Shown: positions 16,672 through 24,609, numbered from the stretch's first letter. The stretch: DNA of 25,766 nt from Desulfobacterales bacterium (GCA_027064285.1 JAMOPX010000225.1:1-25766); one strand, 5' to 3'. Notes: generated by a model not told the origin, from the letters alone. A program made the numbers and translations.

Positions 16672-17288
16672 AGTGCTTCCACAATTATTTTTACAACACC
16701 TTCTACATCTTCTGCCTTAATTTTATTTAATATATCTGGATTATACAATTTCGCATATATCTTTTCTTTATCTTGTTCTCCTGCTTTTATTAATAGCTGT
16801 CTAACTGTTGACATGATATCCAGTACAATCTTTTGTTCATTCCCGAAGATAGACTCTAATCTTTCTCTTATCTTCCTTGATATAAACGGACTTTTTCCAG
16901 AAGTGGAGACAGCAATTATCAGATCACCTTTTTTTACAACAGAAGGAACAATAAAATCACACTCAGAAGGCTGATCAACTACATTTACCAATATCCCCTT
17001 TTGCCTCCCTTTTTCTGCTATACTTTTGTTTAATAAATGATCATTTGTGGCAACTATGAGAAGAAATTTATCCACTAAGTGGGATTCACAAAAATCCTGA
17101 CCCAAGAATATTACTTTTTTATGTTTGATTAATTCTTGTAGTTTATATGTTAATGCCTTGCTTACTAAAAATACCTTCGCCCCATATTTCAAAAGAGATT
17201 TGACTTTTCTCTCCGCTACATGCCCACCTCCAATCACAAGAACCGGCTTTCCCTTGAGTCTTAAAAGTATTGGATAAAATTCAGACAT
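16665..17288 (-). CDS. Met8/CysG-N-type siroheme synthase (precorrin-2 dehydrogenase)
   Basis: The product is 207 residues. The NAD-binding fold GKPVLVIGGGHVAERKVKSLL, CDFIVPSVVKKGDLIIAVSTSGKSP and the following arginine-rich helix (ISRKIRERLE) are diagnostic of precorrin-2 dehydrogenase, which makes sirohydrochlorin and in many forms also inserts iron. Length matches stand-alone SirC/Met8 proteins. With HemA downstream, this fits anaerobes that make heme through siroheme, though the later Ahb enzymes are not in the window. It overlaps the radical SAM gene by 8 bases. Confidence 0.92.
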   Translation of the reverse strand: MSEFYPILLRLKGKPVLVIGGGHVAERKVKSLLKYGAKVFLVSKALTYKLQELIKHKKVIFLGQDFCESHLVDKFLLIVATNDHLLNKSIAEKGRQKGILVNVVDQPSECDFIVPSVVKKGDLIIAVSTSGKSPFISRKIRERLESIFGNEQKIVLDIMSTVRQLLIKAGEQDKEKIYAKLYNPDILNKIKAEDVEGVVKIIVEALC

Positions 17289-18465
17289 ATTGATCTACCA
17301 GATTCTTTATCATAGTTTCTACTGCATCAAGGCCTTGTTTTTCTTTTATTTCTTTTATAAAGCTTTTTATCTTCCTATAAGTAAGAGGATCTCTTTTTAA
17401 ATCATCTGTGGATCTATAAGTTCCACCTCTTCTTCCTACCCTGTAAATCAGCTTGTCACACGGGTCTAATTGTTGATACTTTTTTATTACATTTAGCATC
17501 TTTTCTTTATCCTCTGGAAGTTTCCCCTCTACCTCTTCCAAAAGATTCATTATATGATCACTTGTTATAGTGCTTGTTATACCATCCAGATGTTCTATAA
17601 ATAATTTTATCTCTTCTACGACCATGTCATCTGAAAGAGGAATAAACTCACCTGATTCTACTTTCTTATAAAGTGGAACCCTCTTTGGTATCCTAAGACT
17701 TCTCAGCCTTATAAAATGAGGATTTATTTGATTTAACACCTTGGCAGTTTCTATAGCATGTTCTCTCCACCACTTTTGTCCCCCAAGTCCAGGCATCACA
17801 TACTCAGATAATTCCATTCCTGCTTCTATTAGTTTTCTGCCAGCTTCTATATGTTGTGCTGCACTCACACCTTTTCTCATGAACTTAAGAACAGGGTCAT
17901 ATCCACTTTCAAGCCCAATATGCACCCTATCTAAACCTGCCTCTCTTATCCTTTTTAAGGATTCAACCGACTTTCTAACTACTGTTCTGGATCTTGAGTA
18001 AGTGGTGATTCTGGTAATCTCTGGAAATTTCTCTCTTAAAAACAAAAGTGCCTCTACCAGATCATCTGTCTTCATTATAAGATTATCTGCATCTTGGAGA
18101 AAACAGGCTCCAGTATCGTAATAAAGCCATACTGCCACCATTCTGTAACATTCATTATAGTGAAGGCGTGAGAATATATGACTTATCACCTCATCAGTTA
18201 CTTCTCCCTTATACCCTAATCTCCATGATAGCTCTTTTACATCATCTGCGATATCCCTTGCTGTTTGAATATCCTTTTTTATCTCTTCTACAGTTCTGAG
18301 TGAAAACTTTCTTTTTTTGTAAGCAGGACAAAAAAGACACTGATTCCATGGACAATTTCTCGTGAATCTTAAAAGAAGACTCCTTGCCTCATTTGGTGGC
18401 CTTATAGGACCAAGTTCAAAGCTTAAATCACTTCTTTTTCTTTTTTCTTGCTCTATACTTGCCAT
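17281..18465 (-). CDS. Radical SAM protein of unknown function (CX4CX2C motif)
   Basis: The product is 394 residues. The N-terminal RFTRNCPWNQCLFC carries cysteines C38, C43 and C46, spaced CX4CX2C rather than the usual CX3CX2C. The family TRxCPWNxCxFCP is widespread and mostly uncharacterised. Other radical SAM landmarks are HIGLESGYDPVLKFMRKG and GLGGQKWWREHA. The C-terminal part (from about 280) is helical with no recognised domain. Its place ahead of the siroheme and HemA genes is suggestive of tetrapyrrole or cofactor work, but this is only context. ATG 18465 follows GAGAGGAACCT and lies inside the bTHX coding region in another frame, so the two genes overlap by 38 bases. Confidence 0.8.
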   Translation of the reverse strand: MASIEQEKRKRSDLSFELGPIRPPNEARSLLLRFTRNCPWNQCLFCPAYKKRKFSLRTVEEIKKDIQTARDIADDVKELSWRLGYKGEVTDEVISHIFSRLHYNECYRMVAVWLYYDTGACFLQDADNLIMKTDDLVEALLFLREKFPEITRITTYSRSRTVVRKSVESLKRIREAGLDRVHIGLESGYDPVLKFMRKGVSAAQHIEAGRKLIEAGMELSEYVMPGLGGQKWWREHAIETAKVLNQINPHFIRLRSLRIPKRVPLYKKVESGEFIPLSDDMVVEEIKLFIEHLDGITSTITSDHIMNLLEEVEGKLPEDKEKMLNVIKKYQQLDPCDKLIYRVGRRGGTYRSTDDLKRDPLTYRKIKSFIKEIKEKQGLDAVETMIKNLVDQYV

Positions 18466-18517
18466 AGGTTCCTCTCCAAATTTTACCTTTTTTAGTTTTT
18501 CTATCTCCTTTGCCCAA
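18428..18517 (-). CDS. thx: 30S ribosomal protein bTHX (tiny gene, TTG start)
   Basis: This 29-residue gene begins MGKGDRKTKKGKIWRGTYG and ends KYRARKKKKK, almost matching the Thermus ribosomal protein THX (MGKGDRRTRRGKIWRGTYG...). THX is a very basic peptide that fills a cavity at the top of the 30S head and stabilises 16S rRNA. It starts at TTG 18517, behind a textbook AAAGGAGGAG ribosome site with 7-base spacing, and stops at TGA 18428. The last 38 bases overlap the start of the radical SAM gene in another frame. It is too short for ordinary gene finders, but near-identity to a known protein plus the strong ribosome site make it secure. Confidence 0.93.
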   Translation of the reverse strand: MGKGDRKTKKGKIWRGTYGKYRARKKKKK

Positions 18518-18549
18518 CTTTACTCCTCCTTTCTCTTTTTTTTGCAGAT

Positions 18550-18578
18550 AAAATAAAACAATACGCATCAATTTACAA
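18550..18578 (-). promoter_or_regulatory. Possible sigma70 promoter for the bTHX-to-GNAT operon
   Basis: On the minus strand, TTGTAA (18578-18573), a 17-base spacer and TATTTT (18555-18550) lie just upstream of the bTHX gene. Each box matches consensus at 4 of 6 positions, so this is suggestive only. Confidence 0.35.
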
Positions 18579-18615
18579 CTATTTATTATTATTAGGGCTG
18601 TCTTCTGTGTTAATC

Positions 18616-19455
18616 TTATGTCCTTACTCTCTTACCAGTGATCTGTAAAAATGCATCCTCCAAGTTTACTCTTCTCAAAGAAAATGAACCATTTTGAAAA
18701 GAAATATATCTCTTTGCCTCTTCTTTCGTTTGAAAATATGTTGTTTCTATAAGGTCACCTCGAACTGTATCTACTGCCCACTGACCTAAGGTGGAGATAA
18801 GATTAACAGGCGAATCTATTGCTACTATTCTTCCATTATCTAAGAAAGCAACTCTGTCTGCTAAAAATTCTGCTTCTTCTATATAGTGGGTAGTGAGAAA
18901 GATTGTGGTTCCCTCTGTCTGAATCTTCTTTATCAATGCCCATATCTTGCGTCTTATGTTAGCATCCAATCCTACTGTTGGCTCATCCAAAAAAAGAATC
19001 TTTGGAGAGTGAAGAAGTGCTCTTGCAATAGTAATTCTCCTTTTCATACCTCCTGAAAGCTTAGCAACAGGAGTGTCAGCCATATCCAACATTCCTATAT
19101 ACTGTAGGAGTTCAAATATCTTTTTCTTCCTTTGTGTAATAGGGATCTGAAATAGTATTCCATGTAAATTTAGGTTCTCAAAAACAGTTAACTCGTTATC
19201 TAAGTTTATTGTCTGAGATACAAGTCCACACTGTCTTTTGGCATTTATGCTCTCTTTTTCTATGTGAAACCCATTAAGCCATGCATCACCAGAAGTAGGC
19301 CTTGTAAGACCTGTAAGTATTCTAATGGTTGTAGTCTTTCCTGCTCCATTAGGTCCTAAGTAAGCAAAAAGTTCCCCCTTTTTTACTTCTAAATCTATAT
19401 TCCTTAATGCATATTTGGAGCCATATTTTTTTGTAAGTCCTTTTATCTTTATCAC
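18616..19455 (-). CDS. ABC transporter ATP-binding protein (ABC-2 exporter type)
   Basis: The product is 279 residues. Walker A is GPNGAGKTTT (34-43), the signature is LSGGMKRR (133-140), Walker B is ILFLDEPTVGLD and the H-loop is TTHYIEEAE. The C-terminal extension after about 210 (LEDAFLQITGK) is typical of DrrA/CcmA-like ATPases that pair with ABC-2 permeases for drugs, polysaccharides or lipids. No permease gene is adjacent: the next gene downstream is bTHX and the upstream one is a ferredoxin. GTG 19455 overlaps the ferredoxin TAG by one base (TAGTG), which indicates coupled translation. Confidence 0.9.
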   Translation of the reverse strand: MIKIKGLTKKYGSKYALRNIDLEVKKGELFAYLGPNGAGKTTTIRILTGLTRPTSGDAWLNGFHIEKESINAKRQCGLVSQTINLDNELTVFENLNLHGILFQIPITQRKKKIFELLQYIGMLDMADTPVAKLSGGMKRRITIARALLHSPKILFLDEPTVGLDANIRRKIWALIKKIQTEGTTIFLTTHYIEEAEFLADRVAFLDNGRIVAIDSPVNLISTLGQWAVDTVRGDLIETTYFQTKEEAKRYISFQNGSFSLRRVNLEDAFLQITGKRVRT

Positions 19456-19682
19456 TAAACTATCCTTTTAATATAAACTGCACCAAGAGGACACGCATCT
19501 ATACAGTCCCAGCATCCCATACATAAATCATGCAGAACAATAGGAGGTTCAAACACCCCATCTATCTGTTTTATAACTTTGTATGAACATTTGAGTGCAG
19601 CCAGACATTTCCCAGCTTCTGGATTACATTTCTTAGGATCACATATCTTATAATTTATAGCTGAAAACTGCTTTTTGCCCAC
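19455..19682 (-). CDS. Small [4Fe-4S] ferredoxin-like protein
   Basis: The product is 75 residues with a GTG start. It has two cysteine groups. The C-terminal CMGCWDCIDACPLGAVYI is a standard [4Fe-4S] motif. The N-terminal CDPKKCNPEAGKCLAALKC has four cysteines in unusual spacing, and could hold a second cluster or zinc. The family resembles reduced-ferredoxin-like domains seen beside ABC ATPases and redox enzymes, but I cannot assign a partner. It is translationally coupled to the ABC ATPase gene. Confidence 0.7.
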   Translation of the reverse strand: MGKKQFSAINYKICDPKKCNPEAGKCLAALKCSYKVIKQIDGVFEPPIVLHDLCMGCWDCIDACPLGAVYIKRIV

Positions 19683-19749
19683 TTTTCTTTACCTTCTCTT
19701 GCTTTTTGGGGATATTTATCACATACTATGGAAAAAATCGAGGTCAGAA

Positions 19750-20340
19750 ATGCTCAGGAAATTTGTAGGAGACAAAATAGAATACCTATTCAGCCTGTTA
19801 GAACCTTTTATTCCAGATAACAAAATTATTCCAAATATATTAACCTTTACAGGACTTGGTATAAACCTGATTGGAGCTTTTCTTTTTTTTGAAGGATATA
19901 TGAAAACCGCATCAATTGTAATACTCTTTGCTGGACTTTTTGACATATTAGATGGAGCGGTAGCTCGAGCCAGAAATCTGGCTACAGAAATAGGGGCTTT
20001 TACTGATTCAGTCGTAGATAGGTATTCTGATTTTGTGATATTTGGTGGGGTCTTGGCCTATTTTATAAGAAAAGGCAATATCACATACTCTATCCTGCTT
20101 TTATTTGTAATATCTGGTGCATTTCTTATTAGTTATATAAGAGCTAAGGCAGAACTTATTATTCCAAAATGCGATGTAGGATTTATGGAAAGACCAGAAA
20201 GGATAATTGCGCTTGCCTTGGGTGCCTTGTTTAATATGTTAGAATTTGCTATCTGGTTTTTAGCAATCTCTACCCATCTCACTGCCTTTTACAGGATCTA
20301 CTACACTATAAAGGTATATAAAAACAATCATCCAGAATAA
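19750..20340 (+). CDS. CDP-alcohol phosphatidyltransferase
   Basis: The product is 196 residues with about six membrane segments. The catalytic signature D65-x2-D68-G-x2-A-R73-x8-G82-x3-D86-x3-D90 (DILDGAVARARNLATEIG...DSVVD) is complete; it binds the Mg2+ and CDP-lipid. The reaction moves a phosphatidyl (or archaetidyl) group from CDP-lipid to an alcohol; glycerol-phosphate or inositol-phosphate are the usual acceptors and the sequence alone does not decide. I start at ATG 19750, after GAGGTC, because the upstream frame to 19675 gives no family-like sequence and would overlap the divergent ferredoxin gene. Its end overlaps the convergent queC end by 13 bases. Confidence 0.85.
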   Translation: MLRKFVGDKIEYLFSLLEPFIPDNKIIPNILTFTGLGINLIGAFLFFEGYMKTASIVILFAGLFDILDGAVARARNLATEIGAFTDSVVDRYSDFVIFGGVLAYFIRKGNITYSILLLFVISGAFLISYIRAKAELIIPKCDVGFMERPERIIALALGALFNMLEFAIWFLAISTHLTAFYRIYYTIKVYKNNHPE

Positions 20341-21023
20341 GCAGGATCAACCATATTGAGCTCTTGAAAGGCCTTTTTCCTCAGTATGCAACTGTCACAC
20401 AGTCCACACGGCCTTCCATCTGGAAGTGGATCATAACAACTTATGGTCATACTGTAATCTACCCCAAGCTCCAATCCTTTTTTGATTATCTCGGACTTTC
20501 TCATTTTTATGAGCGGAGTCCTTATCCTTATTTTCATTCTTCTTTCTACTGTCTCTTTTAAAGCAAGATTTGCCATTTTCTCAAATGCCCTTATATATTC
20601 TTCTCTGCAGTCTGGATATCCACTGTAATCTATGCTGTTTACTCCAATGAATATGTCTTCAGCCCTCAGCACCTCTGCCCATCCAAGTGCAAAAGATAGA
20701 AATATGGTATTCCTTGCAGGTACATAGGTTACAGGTATTCCAGACTCTATTTCTTGGTCAGTTCTTCCTTTTGGCACATCTATGTTGTCTGTCAGTGCAG
20801 AGCCTCCAATAAGCCTGAGATCAATATCTATAATTAAATGTCTCTTTACCTCAAATAGTTTTGCTATCCTCTTTGCTGCATCCAGCTCAAATCTATTTCT
20901 TTGACCATACCTAAAACTCATTGCATATAATCTGTATCCTTCCTTTTTTGCTATTGCTAAAGTGGTAGTGGAATCTATTCCTCCACTTAAAAGAACTACT
21001 GCTTTTTTTTCTGACTTAGACAC
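20328..21023 (-). CDS. queC: 7-cyano-7-deazaguanine (preQ0) synthase QueC
   Basis: The product is 231 residues. The PP-loop LLSGGIDSTT (12-20, SGGIDST) activates the carboxylate with ATP. The YGQRNRFELDAA segment, FIGVNSIDYSGYPDCR, and the zinc-binding C-terminal motif SCYDPLPDGRPCGLCDSC are all diagnostic. It converts 7-carboxy-7-deazaguanine plus ammonia to preQ0, the precursor of queuosine (and of DNA 7-deazaguanine modifications in some bacteria). It overlaps queE by 8 bases and is last in the pyrF operon. Confidence 0.96.
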   Translation of the reverse strand: MSKSEKKAVVLLSGGIDSTTTLAIAKKEGYRLYAMSFRYGQRNRFELDAAKRIAKLFEVKRHLIIDIDLRLIGGSALTDNIDVPKGRTDQEIESGIPVTYVPARNTIFLSFALGWAEVLRAEDIFIGVNSIDYSGYPDCREEYIRAFEKMANLALKETVERRMKIRIRTPLIKMRKSEIIKKGLELGVDYSMTISCYDPLPDGRPCGLCDSCILRKKAFQELNMVDPAYSG

Positions 21024-21660
21024 CTCTTAACTCTCCCCATATGAGCTTATGAATCTGCAAGTTCAATCTAACCATAAGTTTATCCTCTAAGATCCACTCA
21101 GCCAAGACCTTAGGATCAAGCATGTTGTAAGCAGGGGAAAAATGAACTGGATTTGGCTTAAAGGGAATCAGTCCCCATTTTTTTAAGATGTCCTTTGCAA
21201 ATTCATAGTCTTTTCTATCAGCAATTACAAACTTTACTTCATCTTTCTGGCCAAGTCTTTTCAGATTTTCAAAATCATTTTTGTTTGCCTCTCCACTAAA
21301 AGGACATTTTACATCTACTATTTTTATACATCTACTATCCACCATACTTATGTCTTTTGTGCCATTTGTCTCAAGTAGCACATCAAAACCTGCATTTATC
21401 AGTTCCTTTATCAAATAAGGAGTGTTCTCCTGAATAAGAGGCTCACCACCGGTGATCTCCACCAGATCGCATTTATAAGAAGAGACTTTATTTACAATCT
21501 GATCCACTTCCATATACTCGCCTTCCTCATAGGCATATGTAGTGTCACAATAGGAACACCTAAGATTACATCCACTAAGCCTTACAAAAATGCATGGTCT
21601 TCCACTAAAGGTAGATTCACCCTGAATACTAAAAAATATCTCATTTACCTTGAGTTTCAT
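21016..21660 (-). CDS. queE: 7-carboxy-7-deazaguanine synthase QueE (radical SAM)
   Basis: The product is 214 residues. The N-terminal IFFSIQGESTFSGRPCIFVR is followed by the radical SAM motif C31-x3-C35-x2-C38 (CNLRCSYC), then EITGGEPL and LLETNGT, typical of QueE. It rearranges 6-carboxytetrahydropterin to 7-carboxy-7-deazaguanine. It overlaps the upstream purH-like gene by one base and feeds QueC directly. QueD, needed between FolE2 and QueE, is not in the window. Confidence 0.95.
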   Translation of the reverse strand: MKLKVNEIFFSIQGESTFSGRPCIFVRLSGCNLRCSYCDTTYAYEEGEYMEVDQIVNKVSSYKCDLVEITGGEPLIQENTPYLIKELINAGFDVLLETNGTKDISMVDSRCIKIVDVKCPFSGEANKNDFENLKRLGQKDEVKFVIADRKDYEFAKDILKKWGLIPFKPNPVHFSPAYNMLDPKVLAEWILEDKLMVRLNLQIHKLIWGELRGV

Positions 21661-22952
21661 TAGTGCTTAAAAGCACGTTGGCCAGTAAATACCATGGTTA
21701 TATTATATTCATTGCAGGCTTCTATTACTTCATAATCCCTTATAGATCCTCCAGGCTGAACAATCGCTTTTATGCCATGTTCAGCAGCCACATCTACAGA
21801 ATCTCTAAATGGGAAAAAGCCGTCCGAGATCATACAGGATCCAATGAGACCACCTTTGTTTTCCTGTGTTTCTCTGTCTATTTCTTCTAATATTTGTTTA
21901 TCCTTTTGCCCTTTTTTTACCATAAGTTTCAGATCATTATAAGGAATAGCATATCTTTCGAAGCAAAGGGCATCTGCATACTTTGTATATGCTTTAAATA
22001 TAGCTATCTGAACACATCCTACCCTATCTTGCTCGCCGGTTCCTATCCCTACAGTTACACCATCTTTTACAAAGATAACAGAATTAGAAGTAATACCCTG
22101 CTCTACTGCCCATCCAAAAAGCATATCTTCATATTCTTCAGGGCTGGGACTTCTTTTTATCTTATACTCCTTGCTATTATGTATTACTGTGGCAGGCTTA
22201 AAGTCTTCTGGGGTTCTGATCTTATTTAAAGAAGATTCTTGAATGATTAATCCCCCATCTATAAGACTTTTAAAGTCTATGAATCTTTTTTGTGCATATT
22301 TTTCTATCTCTGAAATACCCTTTATTCTGATAATTCTTAGGTCTTTTCTTTGAGAAAGCAATTCCACTGTTTTATCCTCAAACTCAGGAGCTACCACTAC
22401 CTCTAAATAATTTTGCGATACAAGTTCAGCTGTTTCTTTATCCATAGGCCTGCTAAATACAGCACATCCCCCAAATGCAGCAACCCTGTCCGCCATATTT
22501 GCACGATGATATGCCTCGGCAAGGCTATTTCCGTATGCAACCCCGCATGGATTATTATGCTTTACTATAACCACAGCCGGCTTTTTGGTAAGATATCGGA
22601 GTATGTTTAATGCGCTATCAATATCGGTTAAGTTTATCTTCCCAGGATGCTTTCCTGCCTGAATCAGATCTTCTTCTTTTATGGAAGAGACAAGTCCCAT
22701 TCCCGCACTTATAAACTTGGTATCACCAAGAGCAAGTTCTCCTTTGGCAAGCTCATAAAGTGCTGCTTTTTGATCAGGATTCTCTCCATATCTTAGCCCT
22801 CTTTGCACAAACTCTCCTGAGGTTGGATCTTTTATCATCCATGTTCTTTTTTTGTAAAATAAGCTCTGATCCCCAAATCTTATTTCTATCTCATCTGGAA
22901 AGTCATCAGATATAATCTTCCTATAGATACTTCTTATATTATCATTCGGCAT
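21660..22952 (-). CDS. purH: AICAR formyltransferase domain of PurH, without IMP cyclohydrolase
   Basis: This 430-residue protein covers the AICAR transformylase part of bifunctional PurH: LRYGENPDQKAALY, the catalytic KHNNPCGVA, RVAAFGGCAVFSRP, SDGFFPFRDSVDVAAEHG and the C-terminal QPGGSIRD...TMVFTGQRAFKH. The ~190-residue N-terminal IMP cyclohydrolase (MGS-like) domain is absent. The first ~50 residues (IYRKIISDDFPDEIEIRFGDQ) are not IMPCH and look like a family-specific lead-in. This would be a split system, with ring closure done by a separate enzyme outside the window. It sits inside the folE2-queE-queC operon, overlapping folE2 by 11 bases. Confidence 0.9.
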   Translation of the reverse strand: MPNDNIRSIYRKIISDDFPDEIEIRFGDQSLFYKKRTWMIKDPTSGEFVQRGLRYGENPDQKAALYELAKGELALGDTKFISAGMGLVSSIKEEDLIQAGKHPGKINLTDIDSALNILRYLTKKPAVVIVKHNNPCGVAYGNSLAEAYHRANMADRVAAFGGCAVFSRPMDKETAELVSQNYLEVVVAPEFEDKTVELLSQRKDLRIIRIKGISEIEKYAQKRFIDFKSLIDGGLIIQESSLNKIRTPEDFKPATVIHNSKEYKIKRSPSPEEYEDMLFGWAVEQGITSNSVIFVKDGVTVGIGTGEQDRVGCVQIAIFKAYTKYADALCFERYAIPYNDLKLMVKKGQKDKQILEEIDRETQENKGGLIGSCMISDGFFPFRDSVDVAAEHGIKAIVQPGGSIRDYEVIEACNEYNITMVFTGQRAFKH

Positions 22953-23733
22953 ATTCTTCCCCCTTTCTCTTGTCTTTTTCTATGTATGCATAGGCATTGT
23001 GGTTGTGGATGGATTCAAAACTTTCACATTCTACAGAAAACCAGACAATATTTGAATCATTAAGCAATTCTAAGGCTATGTCTCTGACCACATCTTCTAC
23101 AAACATTGGCTTATTGTAAGCCTGTTCTGTAACAAATTTTTCATCTTCTCTTTTTAATACAGAATAGACCTCACTTGAGGCGTTTCTTTCAACCAGAGTT
23201 ATCATGTCTTCTATCCAGACAAACTTCTTAAATCTCAGACTAAGTCTGACTCTTGCTCTTTGATTATGGGCTCCATAATCGCTTATTTCCTTTGAACAAG
23301 GACACAATGTCATAACAGGAACATCTATCCCTACAATAAGATCCATTTTGTCTGTGAGCGTGCCTATAAAAGCACATTTATATTCCATATATGCAGGGGT
23401 TCCTGTAACAGGAGCCATTTTTTTAATAAAGTAAGGAAATCTGATCTCCATATGAGCGCTTTCTGCATCAAGCCTTGTCTTCACTTCTTCCAATATGTCT
23501 GAAAAATTTTGTATGGAAATCCTTTTACTATGCTGATTTAATATTTCAACAAAGCGGCTCATATGTGTGCCTTTATATTGCTTTGGAAGACTTACATACA
23601 TGTTTATCTCAGCAATAGTATATTGCTCTCCCATGTTTTTATCTAATACCGTGATAGGATAAAGTATTCCTTTAACACCTACTTTGTCTATTTCAAGGTT
23701 TCTGTAGTCTTTTTCACTTTGCACATCTTGCAT
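22942..23733 (-). CDS. folE2: GTP cyclohydrolase FolE2 (type IB)
   Basis: The product is 263 residues. The motif TLCPCSKEISDYGAHNQRARV (C144, C146, H156) is the metal and catalytic site of type IB GTP cyclohydrolases, which convert GTP to 7,8-dihydroneopterin triphosphate and can work with metals other than zinc. The end has ENFSVECESFESIHNHNAYA-like spacing typical of the family. With QueE and QueC downstream, it most likely serves deazaguanine synthesis as well as folate. It overlaps pyrF by one base. Confidence 0.94.
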   Translation of the reverse strand: MQDVQSEKDYRNLEIDKVGVKGILYPITVLDKNMGEQYTIAEINMYVSLPKQYKGTHMSRFVEILNQHSKRISIQNFSDILEEVKTRLDAESAHMEIRFPYFIKKMAPVTGTPAYMEYKCAFIGTLTDKMDLIVGIDVPVMTLCPCSKEISDYGAHNQRARVRLSLRFKKFVWIEDMITLVERNASSEVYSVLKREDEKFVTEQAYNKPMFVEDVVRDIALELLNDSNIVWFSVECESFESIHNHNAYAYIEKDKRKGEEYAE

Positions 23734-24449
23734 TATAAACTCTCCTTTTCACTCATAGCCTTATATATCTCATCAACAATCTTAGATGCTGCTTTCTTTG
23801 GATCTCTCGCATTCCTTATAGGCCGTCCTACTACTATATAATCTGCTCCTGACATTATGGCATCCCTTGGAGTAACCACTCTTTTCTGATCATCTTTTGA
23901 AACAGCCCATTTAGGTCTTATTCCCGGCACAACCACAATAAGATCCTCACCAAGTTCTTCTCTTATCCTTTTTATTTCATGACCTGAACACACTACTCCA
24001 TGACAACCTACCTCTTTTGCAAACCTTGCCCTCTTTATCACCAGCTCTGCTACATCAGTAATAGAATAACCCATTAACTCTAACATATCCTTGTCAATGC
24101 TTGTCAATACAGTTACTCCTAAAATCTTTGTTTGAAAAAGCTCTATCTCTTTTAAAAACCCCTTAGGTAATTCAGGATGAATAGTAACAAAATCAGGCTT
24201 ATATTGAGATAGAGCATTAATAGATCTTTTAACAGTTTCAGGAATATCGTGTAATTTGAGGTCTAAAAAGATCTTATTACTACATATACTTTTTATTGAT
24301 CCTACTATTCCGGGTCCTTGACTAATAAAAAGCTCTAAGCCGATCTTAAATACACCTACATGATCCTTTAACATTTCTACATAACGAACTACATTTTCGT
24401 AGTCTGGAAAATCCAAAGGAAATATTATGTAGTCCTTAGCTCGTCTCAT
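23733..24449 (-). CDS. pyrF: Orotidine 5'-phosphate decarboxylase PyrF
   Basis: The product is 238 residues, a TIM barrel. The catalytic DLKLHDIP (D63, K65, D68) and the phosphate-binding VVPGIRP and GADYIVVGRPI are present, as is the N-terminal IIFPLDFPDYENV. It makes UMP, the last step of de novo pyrimidine synthesis, and leads the pyrF-folE2-purH-queE-queC operon. No Shine-Dalgarno precedes ATG 24449, and the predicted transcription start is only about two bases before it, so the mRNA appears leaderless. Confidence 0.95.
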   Translation of the reverse strand: MRRAKDYIIFPLDFPDYENVVRYVEMLKDHVGVFKIGLELFISQGPGIVGSIKSICSNKIFLDLKLHDIPETVKRSINALSQYKPDFVTIHPELPKGFLKEIELFQTKILGVTVLTSIDKDMLELMGYSITDVAELVIKRARFAKEVGCHGVVCSGHEIKRIREELGEDLIVVVPGIRPKWAVSKDDQKRVVTPRDAIMSGADYIVVGRPIRNARDPKKAASKIVDEIYKAMSEKESL

Positions 24450-24457
24450 GTGCCATA

Positions 24458-24486
24458 ATCATAGAGAATAGGTTGCACAGAGTCAA
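24458..24486 (-). promoter_or_regulatory. Sigma70-type promoter of the pyrF operon (leaderless)
   Basis: On the minus strand, TTGACT (24486-24481), a 17-base spacer and TATGAT (24463-24458) form a near-consensus promoter. The expected start, near 24451, is about 2 bases before ATG 24449. Its -35 box lies inside the spacer of the opposing tRNA promoter. Confidence 0.75.
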
Positions 24487-24501
24487 ATTATTTTATATAT
24501 A
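24473..24501 (+). promoter_or_regulatory. Promoter of tRNA-Thr and zinc-ribbon gene
   Basis: TTGCAC (24473-24478), a 17-base spacer and TATATA (24496-24501) precede the tRNA by 13 bases, as expected for a stable-RNA promoter. It overlaps the pyrF promoter on the other strand. Confidence 0.65.
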
Positions 24502-24514
24502 GGATAGCGAGAAA

Positions 24515-24587
24515 GCCACTGTAGCTCAGTTGGTAGAGCGCCTCATTCGTAATGAGGTGGTCCACGGTTCGAGTCCGTGCAGTGGCT
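24515..24587 (+). tRNA. tRNA-Thr (anticodon CGU)
   Basis: A full cloverleaf is visible. The acceptor GCCACTG pairs with CAGTGGC; the D-stem is GCTC/GAGC; the anticodon stem CCTCA/TGAGG encloses TTCGTAA with anticodon CGT at 24548-24550; the variable loop is 5 bases; the T-stem is CACGG/CCGTG with loop TTCGAGT. The discriminator is T and CCA is not encoded. It reads the ACG threonine codon. The zinc-ribbon gene starts 22 bases downstream. Confidence 0.97.
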
Positions 24588-24609
24588 TTATTTTTTAGGA
24601 GAGACAAAA

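Noticed and set aside
19675..19749. Upstream extension of the CDP-alcohol phosphatidyltransferase
   Set aside because: It overlaps the divergent ferredoxin start and adds non-family residues; ATG 19750 fits better.
24577..24609. Longer zinc-ribbon reading frame starting within the tRNA
   Set aside because: It would overlap the tRNA 3' end; ATG 24610 has its own ribosome site.
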